From JAWXUK01 sp044432725 (GTDB taxonomy: Bacteria > Bacillota > Clostridia > Oscillospirales > Oscillospiraceae), in contig JAWXUL010000001.1 of the NCBI GenBank assembly GCA_044432725.1, positions 228,441 to 292,440 on the forward strand: DNA of 64,000 bases, read 5' to 3'. Positions 18,188 to 26,404 of this stretch are shown here, in pieces. Both the position numbers and the translations under genes were made by a program. A model generated the notes under the pieces. That model ran no database searches, was not told the DNA's origin, and saw only the letters and a list, made by a program, of their open reading frames with translations. Numbering within the stretch: position 1 is the stretch's first letter; every line of letters starts with the position of its first letter.

Positions 18188-18456
18188 GTGCCTTCTACCT
18201 CCTCATTCTCTGTCTTTTCTTCCAAGCGTCCTGCAATGATTTCGGGTGATAATGAAGACAAAACCAAATGGTCATTGTCCATTACTAGTACAGCTCGAGT
18301 CTTTCTGCCATAAGAAGCGTCTATGACAATGCCTTGTTCTTTCCCCTCTTGCACCATCCGTTTCACCGGTGCTGAATCAGGGCTGACAATCGCCACCAAT
18401 CGCTGTGCTGATATCATATTCCCAAAACCAATGTGTATCAGTTGCAAAAAAGTCAC
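18184..18456 (-). CDS. remA: RemA/DUF370 regulatory protein
   Basis: RemA-family proteins are small DNA-binding activators of matrix and osmoprotection genes in Bacillus. Diagnostic stretches are IHIGFGN, IVSPDSAP and IDASYGRKTRAVL. The start is uncertain: the GTG at 18456 gives 90 residues. A TTG at 18447 would give a start of MQLIHIGFGN, closer to other family members, with AGGGGTGA at suitable spacing. It lies immediately after yicC, and the yicC-remA-gmk-rpoZ cluster is conserved. The acidic tail EEKTENEEVEGT is longer than in Bacillus. Confidence 0.92.
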   Translation of the reverse strand: MTFLQLIHIGFGNMISAQRLVAIVSPDSAPVKRMVQEGKEQGIVIDASYGRKTRAVLVMDNDHLVLSSLSPEIIAGRLEEKTENEEVEGT

Positions 18457-18458
18457 CC

Positions 18459-19331
18459 CTATTCTATATTCTGGGTTTGCTCTCTCATTTTTTCAATCGC
18501 TGCTTTGATTTCTACCACACATCGAGTAATTTCCAGATCACTACATTTAGAACCAATGGTATTTGCCTCTCGATTACATTCTTGTATCAAGAAATCCAGT
18601 TTTCTCCCCACAGTTCCGCCTTGTTGCAAAAGATCTTTTAATTGAGCAAGATGGCTTCTCAAACGAACCGTTTCTTCATCAACAGCTACTTTATCTGCAA
18701 AAAGAGCTACCTCTGTCATCAATCTCCCTTGATCCACTGGGACAGCGTCCAACAGAGCTTTCATTCGTTGTTCTAATTTTTGTTGATATTCTATCACTGA
18801 TTTTGGAGAAAAAGCTTCTACGGTTTCCAGTAAGCCCAAAACTTCCTGGATATGTTCTAGCATATCCAGACGAAGCTTTTCACCTTCTCTTTCTCGCATT
18901 TCATAAAAATCCGCCAAAGCTTGCTCTAGCACAGTGAAAAAATCACTTTCATCCACATTACCCTTAGTTTTTTCCACTTGCAATACATCTGGTAAACTTG
19001 CAAGCTCTGTGACTGTCAAATCATTCTTCAAAGAAAAATGTTCAGAAAGCTCTGCAAAAGCGTGGAAATACCCTTCTGCCACAGCCAAATCCACAGAGAT
19101 TTCCACTGATGTGCTTTCACTACCTTCGATACCAACAAAAACTTCTACCTTGCCCCGAGAAATTTTCTGTTGGATGGTGTTCTTTATTTTTTCTTCTAAA
19201 TAAAGGTAAAGCCGTGGAATTCTGACACTGCAATCTAAATAACGACTATTTACCGAGCGAATCTCGATGGTAATTGCTTTGCCATCAAAGTTCATCTCGC
19301 CTCTGCCATAACCCGTCATACTTACGACCAT
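18459..19331 (-). CDS. yicC: YicC family endoribonuclease-like protein
   Basis: YicC proteins act on RNA turnover; the E. coli and B. subtilis members have been described as endoribonucleases. The protein begins MVVSMTGYGRGE, the hallmark SMTGYG motif, and ends with the DUF1732 domain. There RKLDFLIQECNREANTIGSK is nearly invariant. The ATG at 19331 is chosen because GGGAGG lies just upstream; the open frame runs five codons further without support. The length is 290 residues. Confidence 0.94.
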   Translation of the reverse strand: MVVSMTGYGRGEMNFDGKAITIEIRSVNSRYLDCSVRIPRLYLYLEEKIKNTIQQKISRGKVEVFVGIEGSESTSVEISVDLAVAEGYFHAFAELSEHFSLKNDLTVTELASLPDVLQVEKTKGNVDESDFFTVLEQALADFYEMREREGEKLRLDMLEHIQEVLGLLETVEAFSPKSVIEYQQKLEQRMKALLDAVPVDQGRLMTEVALFADKVAVDEETVRLRSHLAQLKDLLQQGGTVGRKLDFLIQECNREANTIGSKCSDLEITRCVVEIKAAIEKMREQTQNIE

Positions 19332-19352
19332 TTTTTCACCTCCCAATATAAT

Positions 19353-19934
19353 TTAACAACATGGACAACATAGATTAAAACACAGCCAAGATGTGCAACA
19401 GTCACAGGGACCGCAGCAACCAGAAGAATAGGTATTTGCTCCTCCTGCATGACCTTGACGCTGAAACATCAACAAAGCCTGTTGATATTCTGGATTTGCG
19501 GGATCCATTTCCACTGCTCTGACAAAGCCTTGCCTTGCTTCATCAAGCCAACCACTTGCATAAGCAACAGAAGCAGTTAAAAAATACCATTCAGCATCTC
19601 GATTCACCATGTGATTGAGCAAAGTAGTCGCCGTGTAAAATTCTCTTCTTTCTATGGCAGCACGAACTTCTTGATAAATAGGATTTCTACTCCTTTGACC
19701 TCCAGCATGATAATTGCCTGGTCCACCACTGGGGCGAATCCCCTCTTTTCGTTCTTTTTGAATCAAATCATGTGCATCATTGATTTCTTTCATCTTTTCT
19801 GCTGCCAAATCTGCCAAAGGATTATTTTGCAAGCGATCTGGGTGATACTTTTTCGCTAAATTCCGATAAGCAGTTTTCACTTCATCATCCGTTGCTTGGG
19901 GACTTACGCCCAAAACTTCATATGGATCCTTCAT
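19353..19934 (-). CDS. J-domain protein with cysteine-rich C-terminus
   Basis: Residues 1-65 form a J-domain (MKDPYEVLGVSPQ, HPD at about 31-33) able to stimulate an Hsp70 such as DnaK. A low-complexity glycine/serine linker follows, then a TPR-like helical region (about 90-165). The last 21 residues hold 10 cysteines (pattern CC-x2-C-x-CC). None of the DnaJ zinc repeats are present, so this is a specialised J protein, not DnaJ. The start at the ATG at 19934 overlaps the stop of the DUF5685 gene (ATGA), which fixes it over a start five codons upstream. The tail suggests metal or Fe-S binding; that is inference. Confidence 0.85.
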   Translation of the reverse strand: MKDPYEVLGVSPQATDDEVKTAYRNLAKKYHPDRLQNNPLADLAAEKMKEINDAHDLIQKERKEGIRPSGGPGNYHAGGQRSRNPIYQEVRAAIERREFYTATTLLNHMVNRDAEWYFLTASVAYASGWLDEARQGFVRAVEMDPANPEYQQALLMFQRQGHAGGANTYSSGCCGPCDCCTSWLCFNLCCPCC

Positions 19935-20797
19935 TCCTTCGCTCTCCATCTCGTTTCATTTTTTTCTTTTTGCCAACAGTCATGCAACACAAGATATTGC
20001 ACTGCTGGCATCCCTTGATTTAACATATTATCAATCACACCATGACGAATGCCAAAATCTAATAAGTCAAATGCTGATTGCGCCAAAAACAAAGAGTGGT
20101 GCAAGGTGGCCTCAAAGTCTTCCATAGGAATTTCACTGCCATAACGAAAAAACAAGGGATTATATCGCCCCTTTTTCAAATCAGCAGAAAAATCATCTCT
20201 AGCATCCACCAAATAAATCCACCGTCCCACATGATATAGCAACTGTGTCAAACAACGCTGTTTATGATTGGGCAAATGAGGAGGAAGAACGTCTCGCAAA
20301 ATAGAAGCAAAGCAATCAGCCGCCTGATCCATAGAAGCACAAGAAGCTTTTTCCAGAGCTCCCAATTTCATTAAAGAGTCTTTGGTGTTGTTGTCAAAAT
20401 CTTCTAATCTCTTTTTTGCTTTTTTGTATTTGCCCCCCAAAGAAAGCAAAAGAAACCAAGCAATGATTTTTCTGCCAATCCCTTCATCAGCAAGATCGTC
20501 TTTGCATTGATACCATGCCAAAATAATGGTGATATCTGCACAGCGTTCTAATGCCTCGCTGCTAGGACTTCTTGTTTTCTTGACGAATACATTCCCATGA
20601 CAACGCCCCTTACAGGGAGAAAATTCCTTCTCTTCTAACAACAAAGCAAGAAATGTCAGGTCATAGCTGAGAAAAAAAGGGGCTATCATACCATATCTTT
20701 CCCGTAGCGTGCAACAAAGTCCACAGTAGGTTGCTTTGTACAAATCAAAATCTTTGCACTTCAACTCCCCACGAAGTGGTCTTAAATAGCCGAACAT
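19931..20797 (-). CDS. DUF5685 family protein
   Basis: I recognise this as the DUF5685 family, of unknown function. It opens MFGYLRPLRGELK, then carries C14, a YCGLCC motif (C25, C28, C29) and PCKGRC (C62, C66), typical of a metal or cluster site. The 288-residue sequence is otherwise mainly helical with no membrane segment. It starts 2 bases after the RseC-like gene and overlaps the J-domain gene by ATGA, so the three are probably one translational unit. A cofactor-binding role tied to its cysteine-rich neighbours is inferred only. Confidence 0.82.
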   Translation of the reverse strand: MFGYLRPLRGELKCKDFDLYKATYCGLCCTLRERYGMIAPFFLSYDLTFLALLLEEKEFSPCKGRCHGNVFVKKTRSPSSEALERCADITIILAWYQCKDDLADEGIGRKIIAWFLLLSLGGKYKKAKKRLEDFDNNTKDSLMKLGALEKASCASMDQAADCFASILRDVLPPHLPNHKQRCLTQLLYHVGRWIYLVDARDDFSADLKKGRYNPLFFRYGSEIPMEDFEATLHHSLFLAQSAFDLLDFGIRHGVIDNMLNQGMPAVQYLVLHDCWQKEKNETRWRAKE

Positions 20798-20799
20798 AA

Positions 20800-21219
20800 C
20801 TACACCTGCTTGCGTTTTGTTATGGTAAATTCAGGGGTGTCTTGGTGGCGAATTTTATGATCTAGTAATTTAGCTGGTAAAAAACCCACACCGATTCCCA
20901 AAACTGCTGGAATCAGTGATACCCCTTCTCCTAATCCGAACTGTCTTCCTAAAATATAGCCCAAAAGCATAGTGATACAAGGAAGAAAATACACCATCAA
21001 AGAAATGGCAACAGAATTGCCAGCATTTGTTTCAAGCTCTACCCATTCCCCTAATTCTAAACCAATGGTATCTTCTGCGATGGCTGAAATGTCCTCTGGT
21101 TGTTGTGAAATACACCCTTTGCAAGAGGGACAACCAGAACCACAAGCCAACTGACGTTTTAAAGAAACACGAACCAAACCAGGTGAAATAAGCTCTGTGA
21201 TAACAGCATTTTGAGTCAT
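20800..21219 (-). CDS. RseC/SoxR-reducing-type membrane protein
   Basis: This 139-residue protein has a cytoplasmic N-terminus with cysteines C26, C30, C33 and C36 (ACGSGCPSCKGC), followed by two membrane helices (about 69-91 and 96-116) and a short basic tail. This is the RseC/MucC architecture; in other bacteria RseC helps the Rnf-like complex that reduces SoxR. No rnf genes are in this window. The ATG at 21219 has GGGGG 7 bases upstream. The gene follows cdaR after 12 bases, a place where many Firmicutes have glmM. Confidence 0.85.
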   Translation of the reverse strand: MTQNAVITELISPGLVRVSLKRQLACGSGCPSCKGCISQQPEDISAIAEDTIGLELGEWVELETNAGNSVAISLMVYFLPCITMLLGYILGRQFGLGEGVSLIPAVLGIGVGFLPAKLLDHKIRHQDTPEFTITKRKQV

Positions 21220-21231
21220 AACATAACCCCC

Positions 21232-22467
21232 TTAAATTTTAGTAATATTAACCACGATAGTATATTCTCCTGTCACACCAGCATTCCCCAAAGTATCCAA
21301 GTACACTTTGACAGGCACTGTGGTAGAACCACTTGCTGTAATATCTGACAAATCTGCAACAATACGAATTTGGCTGGGATCGATTGCGGCAAGATCCTCT
21401 TCATTTCCCCGAACGACTATGGTTCTCATCTGGGTAGACGTGGTTGCCTCGAATCCTTCTGGGCTATTTATAATTTCTATATTGCTCACGTCAAAGGGAC
21501 GAGTTTCTAAACCACTAATGGAAATGTCCACTGTAGCCTCGGAGATCCCACTATCATTTTTTAAACTAGAATCCAAGGCGATGGGTAAAGTGAAAATTTT
21601 ACTATCGTTCCATAAACTTAAATCTATACTACCCAAAGAAATTTCTTCTAAGCCCAAAACATCTTCTTCAGCACCAGAAACTTTTATTGTTTGAGGTGAT
21701 ATCTCCACCTTGGTGATATCAGCTTCTGTGGCACCTCCCCCAGGGATGAAATTCACCACCAACGGAATTTCTCGCTCCAACCCAATGGGCAAGGTAACAT
21801 ATGCCCATGTTTCACTTGATTCTATGGTAGCATCAACGATTTCTTCTCCCTGACTATCTAAAAGAATAAGTGGTAATTCTCCAGAATAACGTTGGCTTAA
21901 ATCCTCTTGATCCAAAATAACCACCACACGGTCTACTTTAGAAACAGCTTCAATAGAGCCGTTTAAGGTGACTGCTTCAGGGCTTATGGTGGATTCTCCT
22001 GCTTGATATCCTTCAGCAACACTGCCTCGATTAACAAAAGTGATGGGAAAGGTGCTAGAATACAGTTTATCCACACTGACAATAATTTGTGATGGAGTAC
22101 GTGTTTCCAAGACTAAGTTACTGGTATTCACATGGTTTGGTGCCACCAAAGTATAGGTTACATCAAACTCCCCTTGGGTGGATAGCTTAGATACGTCTAA
22201 GGTGACAGAAAGATTATTGCTATCAAGCTGTGTCAGCACTGAATTTGGTGCTGTGATTTTTAAATCAACCTCAGTATCTGATAAGGCTGTAATGGTAAGC
22301 CCTTGACTTTGAAGGATATTCTCCCCTGACATCACCACAGAAACATCACGGAAGGTGTAAGATTGTTCTGGATCCTCTACATCAATGACGTACAGCCAAA
22401 AAATAAAAGCAAGAAAGATAGACAAAATCATATAGGGTGTTTTATAATCAGCAAACTTTTTTTTCAT
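21232..22467 (-). CDS. cdaR: CdaA regulator with YbbR domains
   Basis: CdaR is the membrane-anchored partner that modulates the c-di-AMP synthase CdaA. The 411-residue protein has one N-terminal membrane helix (about 11-27), then several YbbR beta-domains outside the membrane (for example the GYQAGESTISPEAVTLNGS segment). It ends as a beta-rich repeat with no C-terminal anchor. It overlaps cdaA by ATGA. Downstream comes an RseC-like gene, not glmM. Confidence 0.92.
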   Translation of the reverse strand: MKKKFADYKTPYMILSIFLAFIFWLYVIDVEDPEQSYTFRDVSVVMSGENILQSQGLTITALSDTEVDLKITAPNSVLTQLDSNNLSVTLDVSKLSTQGEFDVTYTLVAPNHVNTSNLVLETRTPSQIIVSVDKLYSSTFPITFVNRGSVAEGYQAGESTISPEAVTLNGSIEAVSKVDRVVVILDQEDLSQRYSGELPLILLDSQGEEIVDATIESSETWAYVTLPIGLEREIPLVVNFIPGGGATEADITKVEISPQTIKVSGAEEDVLGLEEISLGSIDLSLWNDSKIFTLPIALDSSLKNDSGISEATVDISISGLETRPFDVSNIEIINSPEGFEATTSTQMRTIVVRGNEEDLAAIDPSQIRIVADLSDITASGSTTVPVKVYLDTLGNAGVTGEYTIVVNITKI

Positions 22468-23357
22468 GATGTTTCTTCCTCTTTTTTTCCTTTATGAAAC
22501 AGACCAGAAATGGACGAAGGCTTTTTTTCTGTTTTTTCTTGTGCCAAAAGGTCATTTTTCATCAAACTTGTTAAAGTTTCTGGTGCAAGATGTCTTTTTA
22601 ACATGCCACCTGTGGCGACAGAAATGGAACCATTCTCTTCAGAAACAATAACCACCAAAGCATCTGAGTGTTCGCTGATTCCAATTCCAGCACGATGTCG
22701 CATCCCTAAATCTCGACTGAGATTGGAATTAGAAGAAAGAGGCAACATACAACCAGCCCCCACAATACGACCATTTCGTACAATCACTGCACCATCATGC
22801 AAAGGTGCTTTGTTCCAAAAGAGATTTTGTAACAAAATCTGTGTCACAGCACAATCTAAATGAGAGCCAGTTTTAATGACATCATCAAGCAAATCTCCAC
22901 GCTCGAAAACCATCAAAGCACCAACCTTATCCTTAGAAAAAGTGGTATAGGCTTCCACAGTTTGGGCTATGGCTGTTTCTATATCGGGCGTTTTTTCTTC
23001 ATTATTATGGATGAAAAGGTTGATCCCCAAACGACTACTACCCATTCGCTCTAAAAAGCGACGGATTTCTGGTTGGAACAGCACCACAATCACCACAAGC
23101 CCCCATTCTAGCACATTACCAAGCAAATAATTCAGTGCATAGAGTCGCAAGGTAGAAGAAAGCCACAATGCCACCAGTAAAATGATAATGCCACGAAAAA
23201 CCCGACCTGAACTGGTGGACCGGAGCATCCATAGTAATTTGTATAAGCCATAAGAAAGAATTCCGATGTCTATTAAATGCCGAATTTCAAATGCTCGATA
23301 AATGTTGGTTAAAAAAGAAAAAAAACCATCAAAAAAAGTTTGCATTGCTACTTCCAT
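22464..23357 (-). CDS. cdaA: Diadenylate cyclase CdaA
   Basis: CdaA makes c-di-AMP from two ATP and is the main housekeeping enzyme of this type in Firmicutes. Three membrane helices (about residues 28-46, 54-72 and 76-95) precede the DAC domain, which carries the catalytic LHDGAVIV and GMRHRAG motifs. I start at the ATG at 23357, giving 297 residues, because GGAG lies 7 bases upstream; 28 further in-frame codons have no ribosome site. The long upstream region (23358-23942) contains several inverted repeats. Confidence 0.94.
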   Translation of the reverse strand: MEVAMQTFFDGFFSFLTNIYRAFEIRHLIDIGILSYGLYKLLWMLRSTSSGRVFRGIIILLVALWLSSTLRLYALNYLLGNVLEWGLVVIVVLFQPEIRRFLERMGSSRLGINLFIHNNEEKTPDIETAIAQTVEAYTTFSKDKVGALMVFERGDLLDDVIKTGSHLDCAVTQILLQNLFWNKAPLHDGAVIVRNGRIVGAGCMLPLSSNSNLSRDLGMRHRAGIGISEHSDALVVIVSEENGSISVATGGMLKRHLAPETLTSLMKNDLLAQEKTEKKPSSISGLFHKGKKEEETS

Positions 23358-23638
23358 CAAAGAACTCCTTTCTTTTTTTGCATCTTGAATAAAATTTGAC
23401 AGGGTCAAACTTTTGAACAACAGCTTTGTTGTTGTTTTCATATATAATGTGATATAATCATTATAAACGAATCAATCTTGCGCAATAGACAACTTACTTG
23501 AGATTTTTAGAAGAAAATCTCAAAGATTGAAGCCTTGTAGTTTAATCATTTTTCAATTTACTATATTAAGGGAACCTGTCAAAATGATTGAGTACACGAA
23601 TACATTTTCTTTAGATTGTTCTATAAAAGTGAGCAATC

Positions 23639-23690
23639 CTTGGTGGATTGAAAACTTTTCAGAAAAATCAGGGGGAAGAAATCCACCAAG
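23639..23690. repeat. Perfect 11-bp inverted repeat
   Basis: CTTGGTGGATT at 23639-23649 is matched by AATCCACCAAG at 23680-23690. The first arm can also close locally as CAATCC-TTGGT-GGATTG, so two alternative hairpins compete. That is a feature of regulatory leaders. It lies about 280 bases upstream of cdaA. Confidence 0.5.
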
Positions 23691-23780
23691 CCAACCAAGC
23701 AAGGTGAGATTTTTTCTATAGTAATATAACTAAGCTATTATACTACATCTAAAAGAAAAAAGCAAGTAAAAAAATAAAGT

Positions 23781-23864
23781 CAGTGGGATTTTTTTGTCTT
23801 AGCCTTAAAATTAAGGAGGGCTCAAAAAACGCTTCTGTGAGAAAAGTACAGTTATTTCCCACTG
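23781..23864 (-). ncRNA. Candidate structured RNA or composite terminator after nif3
   Basis: The outer arms CAGTGGGA (23781-23788) and TCCCACTG (23857-23864) form an 8-bp stem. Inside are a second stem AGCC/GGCT enclosing the palindrome CCTTAAAATTAAGG (23803-23816), and a CTGT/ACAG stem (23835-23851). The layout resembles a three-way junction. On the minus strand the outer stem is followed by a T-rich tract, consistent with a 3' end. I cannot match it to a named RNA family. Confidence 0.3.
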
Positions 23865-23942
23865 TTTATCCTGTATACTGAATCATAATTTGTGGAATAC
23901 GTGATTTTTTGAAAAGGTTTTTTCCTTTACGTGGCTGAAGTT

Positions 23943-24749
23943 TTATTGATTTAAACTCTGGCAGACATCTTCATGTACCTCAGAAAGAAAAACTTCAATC
24001 AAAGGAAATTGTTCTTTTAATTTATCAACCACTGGCCGACAAACCACTTGCTCGGTGGGATAATGCCCAGCATCAATTAAATTGATGCCTTTCTCTTTGG
24101 CATCTAAAAAAACGTCATATTTCACATCACCTGTCACATAAGTGTCACAACCTTGGGCGATGACATCCGAAAGCAGAGAGCTGCAAGAGCCTCCTCCCAC
24201 AGCGACATTGACAACTGGCTTCCCAGCATCTGTAAAGCGTAAAGCCTTGCTGTTTAATTTCTCTGCCACGACCTTTCCATACGCAGCAACAGAAAGGTTT
24301 TTCACATCTGCTGTGCCAAAAAAGCCTGTCCCATAGGTTCTGCCTTTTTTGTCTATCCCTTCTTCCAAAACAAAAGAAATATTTTCAAGGGCTAATGCTT
24401 TGGCTAAATGAAAATTCACGCCTTCTGCCGCACGGTCTAGGTTGGTATGGGCTGAAATCAAAGAAATATCATGCTTGATTAAGGACATCACCATTTTTTC
24501 TGTTGGATTTTCAGCTAAAACCCTTTTCAATGGGGTGAAAATCAAAGGATGATGGGTGATAATCAACTGACATCCTTTTTTTATCGCTTCTTCTATCACA
24601 GCTGTTGTAACATCTAATGCCACCAAAATTTTGCTTACAATCGCATTTCTATCCCCCACTAAAAAACCTGCGTTATCAAAAGACATTTGAGTCTCGAATG
24701 GGTATAAGTCATCTAAATAATGATAAATTTCATTCACTGTTTTCTTCAT
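23943..24749 (-). CDS. Nif3-like (DUF34) dinuclear metal protein
   Basis: Nif3/YqfO family proteins bind two metal ions and have been linked to GTP cyclohydrolase-like folds; the true substrate is unsettled. Signatures are FDNAGFLVGD near the start, ITHHPLIFTPLK with two His ligands, HTNLDRA and, near the end, GHYPTEQV. At 268 residues it is the short form without the inserted PII-like domain. It overlaps trmK by ATGA, a pairing common in Firmicutes. Confidence 0.92.
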   Translation of the reverse strand: MKKTVNEIYHYLDDLYPFETQMSFDNAGFLVGDRNAIVSKILVALDVTTAVIEEAIKKGCQLIITHHPLIFTPLKRVLAENPTEKMVMSLIKHDISLISAHTNLDRAAEGVNFHLAKALALENISFVLEEGIDKKGRTYGTGFFGTADVKNLSVAAYGKVVAEKLNSKALRFTDAGKPVVNVAVGGGSCSSLLSDVIAQGCDTYVTGDVKYDVFLDAKEKGINLIDAGHYPTEQVVCRPVVDKLKEQFPLIEVFLSEVHEDVCQSLNQ

Positions 24750-25444
24750 GTTTCTAACTCCTTTTTCATCTTTAAAAGCATTTTTTCCTGTGCTTTTAAT
24801 TCCTCTTGTCGTGTTCTATTACTAGGACCTAACTTCTCATAAATTTTCTGTATTTTTCCTAAAGTATGCTCTAAATAAACCAGACGATTTCTGTCATTTT
24901 GGCAAACACTTTGGCGCCCAAACAAATACTCTTCTTCAGCGTATGGCGTATCCTCTCCTACCCTTACTTTCATCGCAGTGTAAAGTGTATCGCCTTCACA
25001 GATAACCCCTTCCTCTAGGATGGTAAAGCCCTGTGTGTTCAACCAAAAACGAAGATCTCTTTGGGTTGACATTGGTTGCAGTAAGAAAGTCCCCTGCCAA
25101 TCCTTTACTTGTGGGAATTGAAATAGCCAAGCAGCTAAAATTTGAGAGATGGTCATACCTCCCATACCAGCAATGGAAATGCAATCTACTTCCTTAGGAA
25201 AAACCCCTTCTAATCCATCACAAAGACGAAAATCCAAAGAAATATCATGCTTTCTTGCTATTTTTTTTCCTGCTTCCAATGGCCCCACATTGATATCCGT
25301 GGCAATCACCGAAGAAATACGCCCGTTTTTCTTTAAAAACAAGGGTAAATACCCATGGTCTGTCCCAATATCTGCAAAATTAGATCCCAAAGGCACCCAA
25401 TCAGCCAAAAAACGCAAACGTGGAGAAAGGATTATTTCTTCCAC
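24746..25444 (-). CDS. trmK: tRNA m1A22 methyltransferase
   Basis: TrmK methylates N1 of adenine-22 in tRNA. The SAM site ADIGTDHGYLPLFL and the later IAGMGG motif are visible. The 232-residue protein ends in a coiled-coil-like C-terminus rich in Lys/Glu. The start codon is GTG at 25444 with GAGGGTGG upstream. It overlaps nif3. A strong terminator (25462-25510) lies just before it, so it must either depend on read-through from sigE or have a promoter hidden in that short gap. Confidence 0.92.
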   Translation of the reverse strand: MEEIILSPRLRFLADWVPLGSNFADIGTDHGYLPLFLKKNGRISSVIATDINVGPLEAGKKIARKHDISLDFRLCDGLEGVFPKEVDCISIAGMGGMTISQILAAWLFQFPQVKDWQGTFLLQPMSTQRDLRFWLNTQGFTILEEGVICEGDTLYTAMKVRVGEDTPYAEEEYLFGRQSVCQNDRNRLVYLEHTLGKIQKIYEKLGPSNRTRQEELKAQEKMLLKMKKELET

Positions 25445-25461
25445 AAAACCACCCTCTTTCT

Positions 25462-25510
25462 AAAAAAATAATAAGGTATCATCTACTTCAGTAGATTATA
25501 CCTTATTTTT
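25462..25510 (-). terminator. Intrinsic terminator of spoIIGA-sigE
   Basis: On the minus strand, AATAAGGTAT-A-ATCTACT pairs with AGTAGAT-G-ATACCTTATT, a stem of about 17-19 pairs with one mismatch. It is followed by ATTTTTTT. Confidence 0.8.
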
Positions 25511-25580
25511 GATAAAATTTCAATTAAAATTTTCAATTAAAACTTGACTGAAAAAAGAGCTCCTAAATTTTGTTTCCCAT

Positions 25581-26339
25581 TTACGAAAGCTTTAAAATCT
25601 CTTTTCTCATTTTTCCAATGATTTTCTTTTCTAATCTTGAGATATATGACTGAGAAATCCCCAATTTATCTGCCACTTCTTTTTGGGTTTGTTCCTCCTT
25701 TCCACCCAAACCAAAGCGTAAACTGATGATATAGCGATCTCTTGGATCTAATAAATTCAAAACTTGATATAAAAGTTGTTTGTCCACATCGGCTTCCACT
25801 GGTTGCGCCACAATATCAGGCTCTGTCCCCATAATATCAGAAAGTAACAATTCATTCCCATCCCAGTCTGTGTTCAATGGTTCGTCAAAAGATAATTCTG
25901 TTTTTTGTCCTGATACCTTGCGCAGATGCATTAAAATTTCATTTTCAATACAACGGCTGGCATAAGTGGCAAGTTTAATGTTTTTGGACACTTGATAGGT
26001 TCCCACTGCTTTGATGAGTCCAATGGTACCAATAGAAATCAGGTCCTCCAGTGGAATTCCAGTATTCTCAAATCGTCGGGCTATATACACTACCAAACGT
26101 AAATTTCTTTCTATTAAGGTATTGCGTGCTTGCTCCTCTCCCTGAGAAAGTCTTGCAATCAAATCTGCTTCTTCTTCTTTGGTGGGAGGCTTGGGCAAGG
26201 TATCGCTACCACCAATATACATAATTTTACTGGGACGCCAAAGCCCTAATCTTCCTAAAATAGTTTGAAAAATCCTTTGTACTTTTTCATAAAGGCTTTG
26301 AAAAAATTCCCTTTTTCCTTTTGATTCACAATGTTTCAT
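25581..26339 (-). CDS. sigE: Pro-sigma-E, early mother-cell sporulation sigma factor
   Basis: Sigma-E directs early gene expression in the mother cell of the sporangium and is made as an inactive membrane-bound precursor. A pro-sequence of about 40 residues is visible: an amphipathic stretch followed by MYIGGSDTLP, which lines up with the processing site region of Bacillus pro-sigma-E. It is about 12 residues longer than in B. subtilis. Regions 2 (LRLVVYIARRFENTG, DLISIGTIGLIKAV) and 4 (TQKEVADKLGISQSYISRLEKK) are complete. AAGGAG precedes the ATG. spoIIGA lies just upstream; sigG, often next, is absent. Confidence 0.95.
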   Translation of the reverse strand: MKHCESKGKREFFQSLYEKVQRIFQTILGRLGLWRPSKIMYIGGSDTLPKPPTKEEEADLIARLSQGEEQARNTLIERNLRLVVYIARRFENTGIPLEDLISIGTIGLIKAVGTYQVSKNIKLATYASRCIENEILMHLRKVSGQKTELSFDEPLNTDWDGNELLLSDIMGTEPDIVAQPVEADVDKQLLYQVLNLLDPRDRYIISLRFGLGGKEEQTQKEVADKLGISQSYISRLEKKIIGKMRKEILKLS

Positions 26340-26404
26340 TTTTACACTCCTTTTTTATAAGTAACACTTCATAATTCTTTATATCCTAATAAAAAAATAT
26401 TATT

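Larger units (their letters stand above)
23358..23942. other. 585-base intergenic region upstream of cdaA
   Basis: No convincing gene is present; the only open frame (64 codons on the plus strand) has no ribosome site or family likeness. The region contains an 8-bp hairpin at 23500-23521, a perfect 11-bp inverted repeat at 23639-23690 and a multi-branched fold at 23781-23864. I do not see the consensus of the c-di-AMP (ydaO) riboswitch. The cdaA promoter must be here; a TATAAT occurs near 23460 but its -35 is unclear. Confidence 0.6.

Noticed and set aside
23527..23721. 64-codon plus-strand frame upstream of cdaA
   Set aside because: No ribosome site, and it runs through the hairpin region; composition does not look coding.
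23358..23942. ydaO-type c-di-AMP riboswitch upstream of cdaA
   Set aside because: I could not find the conserved core sequences of that riboswitch.
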